Source: a virus
Direction: 5' to 3' (one strand)
IMG/VR virus record: IMGVR_UViG_3300037069_000502
Coordinates: 1-20,905 of that record
Length of the DNA stretch: 20,905 nucleotides
The position numbers were made by a program, and so were the translations under genes. Below, piece after piece: positions 4,847 through 15,400 of this stretch. Within the stretch, counting starts at the first letter, position 1, and each line of letters begins with the position of its first letter. Below the pieces are notes generated by a model, which saw only the letters and a program-made list of their open reading frames with translations, was not told where the DNA came from and did not search any database.

Positions 4847-6989
4847 AATCACGACCAACGGCGTCGCGGAAATCCAGAAGGTTTCCAAGGCGATGGAGGA
4901 CGCCAACCGGATCGCCCGCGAGGCGGCTGGTCAATTCGACAAGATCCCGCCCAAGGTCAAGGAGATCGGCAGGGCCGGCGAGGAAGCCTCCAAGGGGATC
5001 GGCAACGTCGGCAACAAGTTGCAGAACGCCTCGTTCCAGATCGCTGACTTCGCGGTTCAGGTCGGCGGCGGCACCTCTGCCGTCCGCGCCTTGAGCCAGC
5101 AGTTGCCGCAGGTTCTGGGCGCCTTCGGTGTCTGGGGTGCCGTGGCCGGCGCTGCCGTCGCCGTCATCGGTGGCCTGATCCCGGTCCTTTTCGACACCGG
5201 CGAGAAGGCGGTCGACACTGAGAAGCAGATCAGCAAGCTGACCGGGGCGCTGGACGACTATACAAAATTCACCCAGACCGCTTCGAAGTCGACCGAAGAA
5301 CTCAGCAAGACCTTTGGCCGCTTCGCGCAGGAGACGAAGGATAACGCCAAGTGGTTTGCCGACGTAAAGCTGGGCGAGGCAAATGCCGCGCTGGGCAAGA
5401 ACGCCGCCGGCCTGACGCAAGGGCTGAACGCCTTCACCCAAGCCCAGAAGAATGCAGCCGAAGCCGGCCAGCAATGGCTCGACGCCAAGAAGGCTATCGA
5501 AAACGGTGTGGGGTCCGAAGCGGATCTCAAGAACATCACCGACCAGTTCGAGTTGACGAAGCAGGCGATCGACGACACCGCGAAGTCTCTGGGCCTGACG
5601 AGTTTTCAGGCCGTGGAGTTGCGCGAGAACCTGAAGAAGATGGACGGCGCCAAGTCGGTGCTGGAGATCCGCGACGCGGCGCAGGCGACGATCAACTCGC
5701 TGATGGGGATGTTCGCCGCAGGCCAGACGGTCCCGCCTGAGATCGTCAAGATCGTCGACGGGTTGAAGGACGTCCGCGACGCGGCCACGCAGAGCGTGAT
5801 CGCCGCCGAAGGCATCGGCACCGTCATCAGGGCCGCAGTCGATGACAGCAGCGCCTTGGAGGCCTCTTGGGCCAAGACCTCGAAGTCGACCGGCGAAGCG
5901 GAGGCCGCAGCCTACCGCCACAACAAGGCGGTGGCGGAAAGCAACCGGCTGTCGGCATTGTTGGCGGAATGGTACAAGACCATCGGCGGCTGGGCGATCG
6001 AAGTCGCGGGATCATCTTGGCAGATCGCTGCCGCGATCGCTGCCGCCACCGACGCCAAGCTGCGCTTCAGCCAGACCGGCACCGAAGCCTCCGACGCCCT
6101 CGACCCCAACAGCGTGGCTTCGTTCACGGCCAACGCCAAGGCGATCGCCGACGCCAAGGCCAAGGCCGAAGCGGCGGCGCGTGCGGCTGCGGCCGGTGCC
6201 GGTGCTGCCAACTCCGCGGCGCGTGCCGATGACAACCTGAGCGACGCGATCGCCTCGACCCAGAAGCTGATCGACCTCCTGAAGCAGTTGAACCCCGGCG
6301 CCGCGACGGAATACGCCTCGCAACTCTTCGCCGACATCCACACCAACGCCGGCGCCGTGCGCGGCGACGTCGTACAGATCACCAAGGACATCAAAGAGAC
6401 GGGGAAAGCCACGGCCAAGGCGCTGAAGGAGGCGCAGGACAATCTCAAGAAGGTGACCGACATCTTCCAGAGCAACATCAGCGACAACTTCGATGCGATT
6501 ATTGATCATACCAAGACGGTGCAGGACGCCTTCAAGGACATGCTGACCGGGATCTTGGCCGACATCGCCAAGTTCTTGGTGCAGCGTCAGATCACGTCGC
6601 TGATCAACCTGCTGGCCGGATCTTTCGGCGCCGGGGTCAATGCGCTGAACACGCCGATCTACACGCCGCCGGGATCTGCCAGCCCTGCCGCATCTAGCAA
6701 CGGCTTCGCCGCCTCGACGCGGGGCGTCACCTCCAGCAGCGGCACCACCTCGAACGTGAACCCCGGCCCGCCCTCGAACCCTGCGGAGGAGAAGGCGAAG
6801 CAGTCCCTCGTCGTCAACATCAACAATACGGTCAGCGACGACGTGAAGGTGACCGCGACCCAGAACAGCCAGTCGATGGGGGCGCAACTCGACATTATCA
6901 TCGAACGCAAGGTGAAGCAGCTTTTCGGATCTGGCAGGATGGACAAGTCGATGCACAGCAACTTCGGCGCCCGCCGCGTGCCGGGATAG
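4809..6989 (+). CDS. Tail tape measure protein
   Basis: This 726-residue protein is the longest internal tail protein and sits right after the chaperones. The N-terminal part is helical and heptad-like (IQKVSKAMEDANRIAREAA ... KVKEIGRAGEEASKGIGNV). A widespread tape-measure segment follows (QNASFQIADFAVQVGGGTS, then ALSQQLPQVLGAFG), and then a hydrophobic stretch at about 101-128 that may help membrane insertion during DNA entry. Long Ala-, Lys- and Asp-rich helices fill the middle. The C-terminal part (DIFQSNISDNFDAIIDHTKTVQDAF, then LVVNINNTV) also fits. At about 0.15 nm per residue the tail would be roughly 110 nm, an estimate from the lambda rule. The start has AAGGA at 4792-4796, sequestered in the inverted repeat. 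Confidence 0.92.
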   Translation: MATNTTTELYEILITTNGVAEIQKVSKAMEDANRIAREAAGQFDKIPPKVKEIGRAGEEASKGIGNVGNKLQNASFQIADFAVQVGGGTSAVRALSQQLPQVLGAFGVWGAVAGAAVAVIGGLIPVLFDTGEKAVDTEKQISKLTGALDDYTKFTQTASKSTEELSKTFGRFAQETKDNAKWFADVKLGEANAALGKNAAGLTQGLNAFTQAQKNAAEAGQQWLDAKKAIENGVGSEADLKNITDQFELTKQAIDDTAKSLGLTSFQAVELRENLKKMDGAKSVLEIRDAAQATINSLMGMFAAGQTVPPEIVKIVDGLKDVRDAATQSVIAAEGIGTVIRAAVDDSSALEASWAKTSKSTGEAEAAAYRHNKAVAESNRLSALLAEWYKTIGGWAIEVAGSSWQIAAAIAAATDAKLRFSQTGTEASDALDPNSVASFTANAKAIADAKAKAEAAARAAAAGAGAANSAARADDNLSDAIASTQKLIDLLKQLNPGAATEYASQLFADIHTNAGAVRGDVVQITKDIKETGKATAKALKEAQDNLKKVTDIFQSNISDNFDAIIDHTKTVQDAFKDMLTGILADIAKFLVQRQITSLINLLAGSFGAGVNALNTPIYTPPGSASPAASSNGFAASTRGVTSSSGTTSNVNPGPPSNPAEEKAKQSLVVNINNTVSDDVKVTATQNSQSMGAQLDIIIERKVKQLFGSGRMDKSMHSNFGARRVPG

Positions 6990-6998
6990 GGGAACATC

Positions 6999-7406
6999 AT
7001 GGTGACTTACGTCGACAGGCCGATCTCCTTGTCTGGCTGCTGGGGATCTTGGGACGAGGCCGATCAGCCGGTGATCATCCGTTCGGCGATGGAGGATGGC
7101 ATCGTCAAGGTCAGGCGCAGGTTTACGGGGGTATACCGCGTGGCCAACGTGACCGTGGCACTGCCGTCGTCCAAGCTGGCGGCGTTCATGTCTTGGTTCC
7201 GGCTTGACTGCCAGCAAGGCGTCGTCCCGACCACGATGTTCGATCCGCTGGGCGTCGAAGGTGTCTGGCGTTTCACGCAGGCGCCGCAGGTCGCCTACAT
7301 GGAGCCGGGGGTGAAGGGCGTCAGGATCTCCTGCATCATCGAACAACAACCGGGATGGGTCATCACGACGAGGGACGCTACGCCACAGGACGAGGATGCC
7401 GCCTGA
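6999..7406 (+). CDS. Minor tail protein (gpM-like position)
   Basis: A 135-residue protein directly downstream of the tape measure, with AGGGGA upstream of the ATG. Sequence pieces such as VKVRRRFTGVYRVANVTVAL, then FMSWFRLDCQQGVVPTTMFDPLG and VKGVRISCIIEQQPGW, show a beta-rich fold in which a substituted F-D-P segment precedes a strand ending in the E-QQPG turn. This is typical of distal-tail adaptor proteins in this position of lambda-like clusters (lambda M/L). No catalytic motif is visible. The stop shares a base with the next start (TGATG). The exact family is not recognised; the role as baseplate or tail-tip component is inferred from order. Confidence 0.6.
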   Translation: MVTYVDRPISLSGCWGSWDEADQPVIIRSAMEDGIVKVRRRFTGVYRVANVTVALPSSKLAAFMSWFRLDCQQGVVPTTMFDPLGVEGVWRFTQAPQVAYMEPGVKGVRISCIIEQQPGWVITTRDATPQDEDAA

Positions 7407-7870
7407 TGGCCGTCACCCTCATCGAAGCCGTCAACGCCTCCAGCACGGCCTCAGCCTTCCTGACGCTGCTGACGATCAACGCCGGGGATCTGCCGCCGCT
7501 GCGGGTGGTCAACGACCTCAAGGCGCATACCTCGCGGGGTAACACCTTCGAGGCCTACCCTTTTTCGATCATCCTCGCCTCGAACGTGGCCGACAGTCAG
7601 CCGACCGTCTCGCTGACGATCGACAACGTCGACCAGCGGATCGTCGACTACATCAGGGGCTTCGAGGATGCGCCGACCGTCAAGATAGAGATGGTGCTGT
7701 CGTCGTCACTCGACAGGGTGGAGCGTGCCGTCAACTTCCTGCGTCTGGCGTCGGTGACTTACGATGCCTTGAAGGTCAGCGGCACCCTGATGCCGATCGA
7801 CTTCCTGACCGCCCGCGCCGTCGCCGAAACCTATCGCGGCACCTCCTATCCGTCGCTGGTGTGGGGATGA
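7406..7870 (+). CDS. DUF1833 minor tail protein (gpL-like position)
   Basis: The 154-residue protein has the DUF1833 pattern: an N-terminal ALTLIEAVNA-like start (here AVTLIEAVNASSTASAFLTLLTI), then LRVVNDLKAHTSRGNTFEAYPFSIIL and VSLTIDNVDQRIVDYIRG. The segment VKIEMVLSSSLDRVE and the late YRGTSYPSLVWG end complete it. DUF1833 proteins occur in tail-tip gene clusters of siphoviruses between tape measure and NlpC/P60 peptidase, as here. The ATG at 7406 overlaps the previous stop (TGATG); the longer frame from 7355 lies inside the upstream gene and is not used. The stop overlaps the next ATG as ATGA. Confidence 0.85.
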   Translation: MAVTLIEAVNASSTASAFLTLLTINAGDLPPLRVVNDLKAHTSRGNTFEAYPFSIILASNVADSQPTVSLTIDNVDQRIVDYIRGFEDAPTVKIEMVLSSSLDRVERAVNFLRLASVTYDALKVSGTLMPIDFLTARAVAETYRGTSYPSLVWG

Positions 7871-8289
7871 ACCTGTCGTCGTTCATCGGCATTCCTTACC
7901 TCGACCACGGTCGTGACCGGCGGGGCTGCGACTGCTGGGGCCTCGTCCATCTGGTCTACGAGGAGATGCGCGGCATCACCCTGCCGGATTATCGCGCCCT
8001 CTACGGCCACGCCGACAATCAGGTCGAGACGTCGGCGCTGTTCGGCATGGCTGCGGCTGGGCAGATCGCCGGCGCCTTCTGGCACCTCGTCCCGCCAGAG
8101 GATTGGCAACCCCTCGACGTGGCGCTGATCAGGATCGGCAGGCTGCACAGCCACGTCGGCTTGATTGCCGGCAACGGGCTTTTCCTGCATTGTCTCAAGG
8201 GCCGCGCCTGCACGCTGGAGCCGATCGACAGCTTCCACTGGGGCAGCGCAATCAAGGGAGGCTTCCGATGGACGGCTCAACCGATCTGA
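7867..8289 (+). CDS. NlpC/P60 family tail peptidase (gpK-like)
   Basis: At 140 residues this carries the full C40 catalytic triad pattern: Cys23 in DCWGLVHLVYEEM, His96 in HSHVGLIAGNG, and His108 in FLHC. Such tail-tip peptidases cleave peptide crosslinks of peptidoglycan during DNA entry and occupy the gpK slot before the hub gene. The DVALIRIGRLHSHVGLI segment before the first His is typical. ATG at 7867 overlaps the DUF1833 stop as ATGA; a GTG at 7861 is a less likely alternative. The 3' end overlaps the hub gene by 22 bases, which places that gene's ribosome site inside this one. Confidence 0.9.
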   Translation: MNLSSFIGIPYLDHGRDRRGCDCWGLVHLVYEEMRGITLPDYRALYGHADNQVETSALFGMAAAGQIAGAFWHLVPPEDWQPLDVALIRIGRLHSHVGLIAGNGLFLHCLKGRACTLEPIDSFHWGSAIKGGFRWTAQPI

Positions 8290-11200
8290 CGCTTCTCCAG
8301 CCGGCGCAGATCTCGTTCCGTCCCGGCCTGACCCTTGGCCAGATCGTCGATCTCGCGGAACTTCCAGACGAGGTGAGACAGCGCCTTATCCTGATATTGA
8401 ACGGGTTCGTTATCAGGGATTGGGACCACGTCCTGACGATCGATGGCGACCTTCTGGAGATGCTGGTCGTCCCCGCCGGCGGCGGTGGCGACAACAACGC
8501 CAAGGGGATCATCGGCACTATCGCCATCATCGCGATCTCCATCGCGGCGCCCTACCTCGCGGCGTCGATCCTCAGCGGTGGCTTCATCGCCGGCGGCGTC
8601 GGCGCGGCTGGAGCAGCGGTCGCGGGCTTCGGGGTCGCCGGCTACGCCTTGACCGCCGGCATCACGCTGGTCGGCACGATGGCGATCTCCGCCCTGATCA
8701 AGCCAGACACTGGCTTCGGATCTGGCACCCGTGCCTACAACAGCGCGGCAGAGAACCCCGCCTACCAGATCAGCGGGCAGTCGAACGAGGCGCGGCCCTA
8801 TGGGACGGTGCCAAGACTATACGGAACTACTAGGTTCTACCCACTACTAGCCTCGACGCCCTACTTCTCGAACGTGGGCAAGACCTCGTCGATGACCGCG
8901 CTCTACGACTACGGCATCGGCACGGTCGACGTGGTCGACACGCGGGTCGGCAATCAGGACATCGAACAACTGGCGCCGCAAGCCTACTTGCATCAAAACA
9001 CCTTGGCGACAGGAACGACCCTCAAACTGGTGGCAAAGGTTCCAAACTACGCCGACGTCACCCACCAGCTTGACCAGAACGTCGACTTCATCGTGCAGAC
9101 CCACGACGAGACGATCAACGCGGTCCTCGACGTCTACTTCCCCGGCGGCTTGACCACGGTCGACAGCAACGGCAACCGCCAGCAGAGGACCGCCGACTTC
9201 CGCGCCGCCTATCGCTTGGCCGGTGATGCCAACTGGACGCCGGTCCCTTCGACGAACTTCAAGGGCGTGACCAAGTCGACGCAGGCTTGGATCTGGGATG
9301 CGCGGTACAATCTGTCGACCGACTACTGGGCGGTCACCACCGGCCACACCACGCAAGGCAACTACCCCACGTCGCGGCTGACACTGGTCCGCGACGGCGT
9401 GGTGATCTACGACGTCTCATCGACCAACTACGGTGGCCTCGACCACGGCATCGACTACAGCCTCGTCACTGACAAGACCCTGAGCGTGCCTTACCTGCGC
9501 GGCGCCTACAGAGGCACCAGCACGAACTGGGGTGGCATCTACAACGCGACCCGCACCTACTACGAGATCAAGGTGCCGCGGGCAGATCCGACAGCGCCGG
9601 TGACCGTGATCGCGGCGACGTTGATCCCCTTCGTGCTGTCGATCCAGTTGCACTTCCCGGCGGCGGGGATCTACGACGTGAAGATCACGCGGACCAGTCC
9701 GGTGACTTCGCCCGACGCCGGCGGAGCGCAAACACAGGTCGACATGGCCGTGGCGTCGATGCTGACGTCGTTTCACGGCGGCAGGGTGGTCAACCTCAAG
9801 CGCCGGCACACGCTGCTGGAGATGCTGTTCTCCGCGACCGACACGCTCAACTCGACCGTCGACGGGGTCAACTCCATCTGCAAGGCGTGGATCAGGTCGG
9901 TGACGGAGACGGGTTGGGGGCCTCTGGTCCAGTCCTCCAATCCCGCCTTGATCGCCCTCGACATTGCCACGGGGCCGGCATGCCACAAGCCCTTGAACGA
10001 TGGCCAGATCGATTTCCCGTCATGGTTCGCCTTTGCCCAGAGGTGCGACGAGGATGTCACCACCAAGCTGAACGGCCTGACCTACGTCACCAACCGGCAC
10101 GAATGGAACGGCGTCATCGACACCGACTTGACGGCACAGTCAGCGATCGACAGCGTGCTTTCGATTGGCCGTGCTGCACGCACCACCACCGCCAACGGCA
10201 AGTTCGGCGTGCTGATGGACGTGCCGAAGAGCGACTTCAGGCAGTTGATCACGCCGGCGAACTCTTGGGGCTTCGAGGGCAACCGTACCTTCGCGCCGAT
10301 CCCTGACGGCTTCCGCGTCGGCTTCATCGATGCCTCGTCCGACTACATGCCGCGAGAGGTGATCGCCTACCGCGACGGCAAGGACGCCAGCAACGCAGAC
10401 ACCCTTGAGGATCTGCCGACGTGGGGCATCACCAACATCGCGCAGGCGTGGCGGCATGGCCGCTACATGCTGGCGCAGGGGTTGCTGCGGTCGGAGACTT
10501 TCAGCGTCTACATGGACGTCGAAAACCTCGCCTTCGGTCGCGGCGACCTCGTCCTGATGCAGCACGACATCCCGAAGTTCGGCGGCATGGCGGCAAGGAT
10601 CACCACCACCGATGGCGCCCAGATCGTCTCCGTCAACCGGCCCCTCGAACTGGGGGCGGGCAACTACACGCTGAGGCTGGCCTCTGGGCCGATTGTCCAG
10701 GGAAAGGTCCTCAGCCAGGTCGATCCGGTGACCTATCGCCTGGACAAAGTCACCGGCGCCGGCACCGACGACCTGATCGTGCTGGGCGACGCCACCACGA
10801 CCGCCAACCCCTATATCGTGATGGGGATCGAAGCCGGGGAAGATCTGACGGCGCGGATCACACTGGTCAGCTACAGCCCCGGCGTCTACACCGCCGACGA
10901 AGGCGACATCCCCGACTGGGATGCGAACTTCGGCGACGCGGTCGATCAGACCACCAACGTCGCGGTCGCGATCACGTCGCTGGCCTATGCTTGGGTGTTC
11001 GACGACGGCATCCCCTACGCGGAGATCACCGTCAAATGGAAGCCGACCAAGGCGGTCTACGCCTATGTCGGTGCCGACGTCGCCCTCCTGACCGGCCCGA
11101 TCAACATGGTGATCGGCCAGATCACCAAAGCGGGATCGGCTAGCCTTTCGTATAGGATACCCTTCAGCGACGCCCAGTTTTTCGGGCATCCGCTGACGAT

Positions 11201-12464
11201 CGCAGTGCGCCCCAAGTCAGTCTCTGGCCTGCGCGGGGTTGAGGCGACGCAACAGATCACGCTCCAGACCTACGACAGCACGCCACTGCCGCCGACCGAC
11301 TTCACGCTGGACACCCACGGCGCGGCCCTGTCGCTCTCTTGGCACCCGTCGCCGTCCAAGGACATCTTGGTCTACATCCTGCGCTACACGCCCGACACCG
11401 TGAACCCGACTTGGGCGACGTCCCAGTTCTTGGATCGGGTCGAGGGCAAGCTGACCTCTTCGACCCAGCCGGTCAGGGCCGGCACCTACATGCTCCGCGC
11501 CATGAACGTGATCGGCAAGCAGTCCGACATCCTGACCATGAAGCTGCCGATGGCCGACATCCCCAACATGATGCCGTTCACGGTGCTGGATGATGGCCCC
11601 TCTTGGCCGGGGACCAAGGACGGCTGGGTGCAGGGCTACGCGCCACCGGGAGGTGCAGGCTTTCCCGTGCTGCTGATCGACGGCGACACAGTCCAGCTGG
11701 CGCACATGACCGGCGTGACCAACTACAACGTCAAGCTGCTCGACGGCTCGTTCCTCTATGTCGGCGCCGGGGATGCGATCTCCGCGAACTATCTGGTGTC
11801 GCTCTTGGACTGGAAGTCCGACATGTCGGTCAAAGCCACCTACACCAGCCTCGTGACGACGGATCTGGGCGGCATCTTCGAGGCGCATATTCAGGCGCAC
11901 ATGCTGGTCGGCGTGGCCGGCAAGTCGGCAGCGCGGGAAGAGTTCTCCGTGCAGGGCTACGGGATCACGCCCTATGTCGGCACCGACACCAAGGCGACCG
12001 ACACGTCGCAGTTCGACAGCGGCTGGAGCGTCTGGCTGGAGTACCGCACCAAGGGGGCCTCAGCCGACGCCTATGGCCCTTGGAAGCGGATCACCGCCGG
12101 CATCGCGACGGGGCGCTTCTTCCAGTTCAGGATCGTCGGATCTGCATCCAATCCGCAGGCGATGATCGTGGTCTACAATGGCAAGATCACCATGAACTTC
12201 GTCGGCAGGAATTGGAACTCGACCAAGCTGACGGTGCCGATCGGCGGTCTGGTGGTGCCGTTCACGCCGGCCTTCTACCAGCCGCCCAGCCTGTCGGTGG
12301 CGCCGGCGGCGGCGGGGGATAACCCTGCTGGCTATTCGGTCGAGGCCGTCACTCGTACCCAAGCCACCATCAAAGTGCTACAACCGGGGACAAACACGCC
12401 GATCGCCGGCACCGCCTACGTCAGCGCCACAGGATACGGCACAGAAAGGACCGCCGCGATATGA
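8268..12464 (+). CDS. TipJ/gpJ-like tail hub, host specificity protein
   Basis: A 1398-residue protein. The N-terminal part (about 1-80) resembles the family's ubiquitin-like start. Residues about 80-145 are Gly/Ala-rich and hydrophobic (GIIGTIAIIAISIAAPYLAA, then ALTAGITLVGTMAISALI). The TipJ signature follows: ISGQSNEARPYGTVPRLYG, then the MTALYDYGIGTVDVVDTRVGN segment near residue 212. A fibronectin III-like module lies near 1000-1090 (PLPPTDFTLDTHGAALSLSWHPSP). The C-terminal 300 residues vary more and probably mediate receptor or fibre contacts. The ATG at 8268 has AAGGGAGG just upstream; the longer frame from 8103 is a shadow of the peptidase gene. Its stop overlaps the fibre start (ATGA). 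Confidence 0.92.
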   Translation: MDGSTDLTLLQPAQISFRPGLTLGQIVDLAELPDEVRQRLILILNGFVIRDWDHVLTIDGDLLEMLVVPAGGGGDNNAKGIIGTIAIIAISIAAPYLAASILSGGFIAGGVGAAGAAVAGFGVAGYALTAGITLVGTMAISALIKPDTGFGSGTRAYNSAAENPAYQISGQSNEARPYGTVPRLYGTTRFYPLLASTPYFSNVGKTSSMTALYDYGIGTVDVVDTRVGNQDIEQLAPQAYLHQNTLATGTTLKLVAKVPNYADVTHQLDQNVDFIVQTHDETINAVLDVYFPGGLTTVDSNGNRQQRTADFRAAYRLAGDANWTPVPSTNFKGVTKSTQAWIWDARYNLSTDYWAVTTGHTTQGNYPTSRLTLVRDGVVIYDVSSTNYGGLDHGIDYSLVTDKTLSVPYLRGAYRGTSTNWGGIYNATRTYYEIKVPRADPTAPVTVIAATLIPFVLSIQLHFPAAGIYDVKITRTSPVTSPDAGGAQTQVDMAVASMLTSFHGGRVVNLKRRHTLLEMLFSATDTLNSTVDGVNSICKAWIRSVTETGWGPLVQSSNPALIALDIATGPACHKPLNDGQIDFPSWFAFAQRCDEDVTTKLNGLTYVTNRHEWNGVIDTDLTAQSAIDSVLSIGRAARTTTANGKFGVLMDVPKSDFRQLITPANSWGFEGNRTFAPIPDGFRVGFIDASSDYMPREVIAYRDGKDASNADTLEDLPTWGITNIAQAWRHGRYMLAQGLLRSETFSVYMDVENLAFGRGDLVLMQHDIPKFGGMAARITTTDGAQIVSVNRPLELGAGNYTLRLASGPIVQGKVLSQVDPVTYRLDKVTGAGTDDLIVLGDATTTANPYIVMGIEAGEDLTARITLVSYSPGVYTADEGDIPDWDANFGDAVDQTTNVAVAITSLAYAWVFDDGIPYAEITVKWKPTKAVYAYVGADVALLTGPINMVIGQITKAGSASLSYRIPFSDAQFFGHPLTIAVRPKSVSGLRGVEATQQITLQTYDSTPLPPTDFTLDTHGAALSLSWHPSPSKDILVYILRYTPDTVNPTWATSQFLDRVEGKLTSSTQPVRAGTYMLRAMNVIGKQSDILTMKLPMADIPNMMPFTVLDDGPSWPGTKDGWVQGYAPPGGAGFPVLLIDGDTVQLAHMTGVTNYNVKLLDGSFLYVGAGDAISANYLVSLLDWKSDMSVKATYTSLVTTDLGGIFEAHIQAHMLVGVAGKSAAREEFSVQGYGITPYVGTDTKATDTSQFDSGWSVWLEYRTKGASADAYGPWKRITAGIATGRFFQFRIVGSASNPQAMIVVYNGKITMNFVGRNWNSTKLTVPIGGLVVPFTPAFYQPPSLSVAPAAAGDNPAGYSVEAVTRTQATIKVLQPGTNTPIAGTAYVSATGYGTERTAAI

Positions 12465-15400
12465 CCCAGCTTCTCACGCTCAACCGGACCACCAGCCAGA
12501 TCGAAGAGGCGCTGCCGACCGTCGACGCGGCCGGCCGTGTCACCGTGCCGCAGGCGACACCGCTGACCGACAACGAGTTGGCCTCCAAGGCCTATGTCGA
12601 CGCCCAAGGCGGCGCCTTCCTCGCCAAGAGCCAGAACCTTGCGGATCTGCCTAACAAGGCCACCGGCCGCTCCAACTTGGGCTGGACCGGCGGCACGGCT
12701 GGGCTGGCGGCGATGAACGTGCTGGGGACCACTGGCGCCATCGTGGTGACCGACTGGAACCTCGTCGGCTCCAAGGGGACGTCCTTCGTCAGCGGCGCCA
12801 GCACGGCCACCAACAGCCCCGTGGCCGGCAAGGCCTTCGCTGGCCACTGGACGGCGGTCGACGCCTCCAACGGCATCCTGAGCCTCGTCGAGGTCACCGC
12901 AGGCGCCTTCACCGTCTGGACGCGGCGCATGGTGGCCGGGACGTGGGACCAGTGGAGCAAATCCTATGACAACAGCGGCTACGCCCTCCTCAACGCTGCC
13001 AACACCTTCTTCGCCAACCAGACGATCCAGCACATCACGCCGGATCTGATCCTCAACGACAGCGACACGCTGTCGACCGGCACCACGATGCACGGGCGGG
13101 TCCGCTTCCAAGCACAGGCCACCGACATCGGAGCCTTCGGCTTTGCTGACAGCACGACGCTGGGGATGTCGAACAACGTCGGCGACATCGCCTTCAACGC
13201 CGTCAAGTCAGGCGCCTTCGTCACGTTCAACAATAACGGCGTGCTGTCGGCGCGGGTCGAACTCTTGGGGACGGTGGCGGTCGACGCCTCCATCATCACC
13301 CGCAAGTCAGGCGATGCCCGCTACCTGCAACTGGCCCCATCGCCACTGACCACGGCGCAGAGCGTGACGGCCACAGGGGCGGTGACTTTCGCGGGTCCAG
13401 TGCGCGGCATTACTCCTACGGTTGGCAATGACTTTGTGACCAAAGCCTATGCGGACAGCCTGATCGGCGGCGGCGGGTCCAGCGGCATCACGCAGGACCA
13501 GGCCGACGCGCTCTATGTGAACGTCACTGGCGACACGATGTCGGGCAACCTGAATATCCGCAAGACCACGCCGGTCATCGTTTTGGACAACACCACCGCA
13601 GGGGCCACCCCAGCCAACTCGACCAACGTGCTATACTTTCAGGCACTCGGCACCAACTTCGGCTACATCGGCTATGCCGCCACGGATGCGCTGAAGATCG
13701 ACAGCTACACCGGAGACATTCAGCTTCAAGTTGGGACAACGGCTCGGGCCATACTGTTCTTTAATGGCTCAACGGAGACTGCACGGATCGAAGCTGGCGG
13801 GTTGTTGAACCTCGACACCTCGCTGGTTAACCGCAAGCAGGGCGATGCCCGCTATGTGCAGTTGACGGCATCGACCGGGGCTTCCAAGTCAACCATCGTG
13901 GAAGGCGACAACATCTACCCTGACTACAACCTTCTCGACCCCGGCTTCTATGCCTCGTCGGTTGGTTCGGTCTATGTCTTTGCTGGCACCGCTGGTTCTG
14001 CCTACGGGCAGCAATTCGTGCAGCTTCCGATAAACGCCACCGTGACTGGACTTGTTGAAACCGCTTGGGTCACTTGCGAAGTCAATACCGAATATCTGGT
14101 CGGCGGCACCGCCTTCATGAACAGCGCCGTGGCCGGGGCTGGTACATGCAATCTCTATGTCGAGACGGGTTCGGTCGATGCGGCGGGCGTCGTCACCAGC
14201 CTTGGCCGCACCCTGATCGTGACCCGCACCGACAGCACCACGCAAGGCGCGGTCTATATCAGCCTGACCACGCCAGCCACGGCGCGGGTCATGCGCTTCG
14301 TGGCGGAACGGCCTGCGGGTGGCTCGCAAGTGTCGCGGTTTGGTGGCTTTAGGGCGCGTAGGAAAACAACTGTTGCTCAACTGGCATCAGACTACGGCAC
14401 CACCAACCACGCCATAGCCAACACAGGGCCATCCGTAAACCTGACAGACACTGATACGGCTGTCTCTGGTCTTGTCAGTGCGCGGGTCGTTCTGAACGGT
14501 TCGGATGGGCAAGCTGGGGTGATGGGGTTCAATGGCGTCAACTCCAACCTCTACATACGCTCAGAGCAAAAAGGCATCACGCTTCTTAGCGATGCGGCAA
14601 ACGTCTCGGCTGGTGCAGCTATTGCCCAATTCGTCACTGGCCCCACGGAAACAGCCCGTGTCGAGGCGGCAGGCACAACCATCACCGCGGCAACGGCCAT
14701 CGTCACCAAAGAAAAAGGCGATGCACGCTATGCCTTGGGACCGAAGCAAACATCAGCCTATGACACCACCGCTGGCGCGGTCGTTACCAACTTCGCCAAT
14801 GGCGGCAGTTTTGGATGGGGCAATGTCGGCACTGCTGGGGCCGTCCTGAACATGGACGACAACACCAAGCCGTCAGGTGTCTACCTCGTCAACAAGGACA
14901 CGACCGGCACAAGACCGCCCGGCATCCCGGCTTTCGGGGTTGTGGGCGGGTTCGTCCTCCAGCACATGCTCTACAACGCCACCTCCGCCGTTCAGATCCT
15001 CTTGAACCCCAATGCGATCAGCACGACCTTCTGGGGGTCTTGGATCAGGTACTACAACCTCGGGATTTGGGGGCCGTGGCGCTCGTTCGACGGCTACCTG
15101 ATCGACGGCACTCCCGCCAACCCGTCCCTGACTTTTGGCTCGGACCAGAACACCGGCCTCTATTCTGACGCTGCTGACTGCGTGAAGTTCACCACGGGCG
15201 GCTCTTGGGCCATGACGCTCGACGCCGCCAACAACATCTGGCTTGGCTCACCAAACCTCGTGACTGGCCCTTACGTCAACCCCTCCCGCATCAACATTCA
15301 GGGCGGGCAAACCTATGCCGCTACCATCATGTTGGGCCTGAACAACTCCGTCGCTGCCAACGCGCCACGGCTCAGTTTCGCCCGCAGCCTGTCTGGTCAG

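Noticed and set aside
4760-4906. 49-codon N-terminal extension of the HNH protein
   Set aside because: It would lie upstream of the AGGAG site and across the promoter and tape-measure start; the ATG at 4759 is far better supported.
8103-8267. 55-codon N-terminal extension of the hub protein
   Set aside because: This part is the peptidase gene read in another frame; the ATG at 8268 has AAGGGAGG just upstream and begins the conserved protein.
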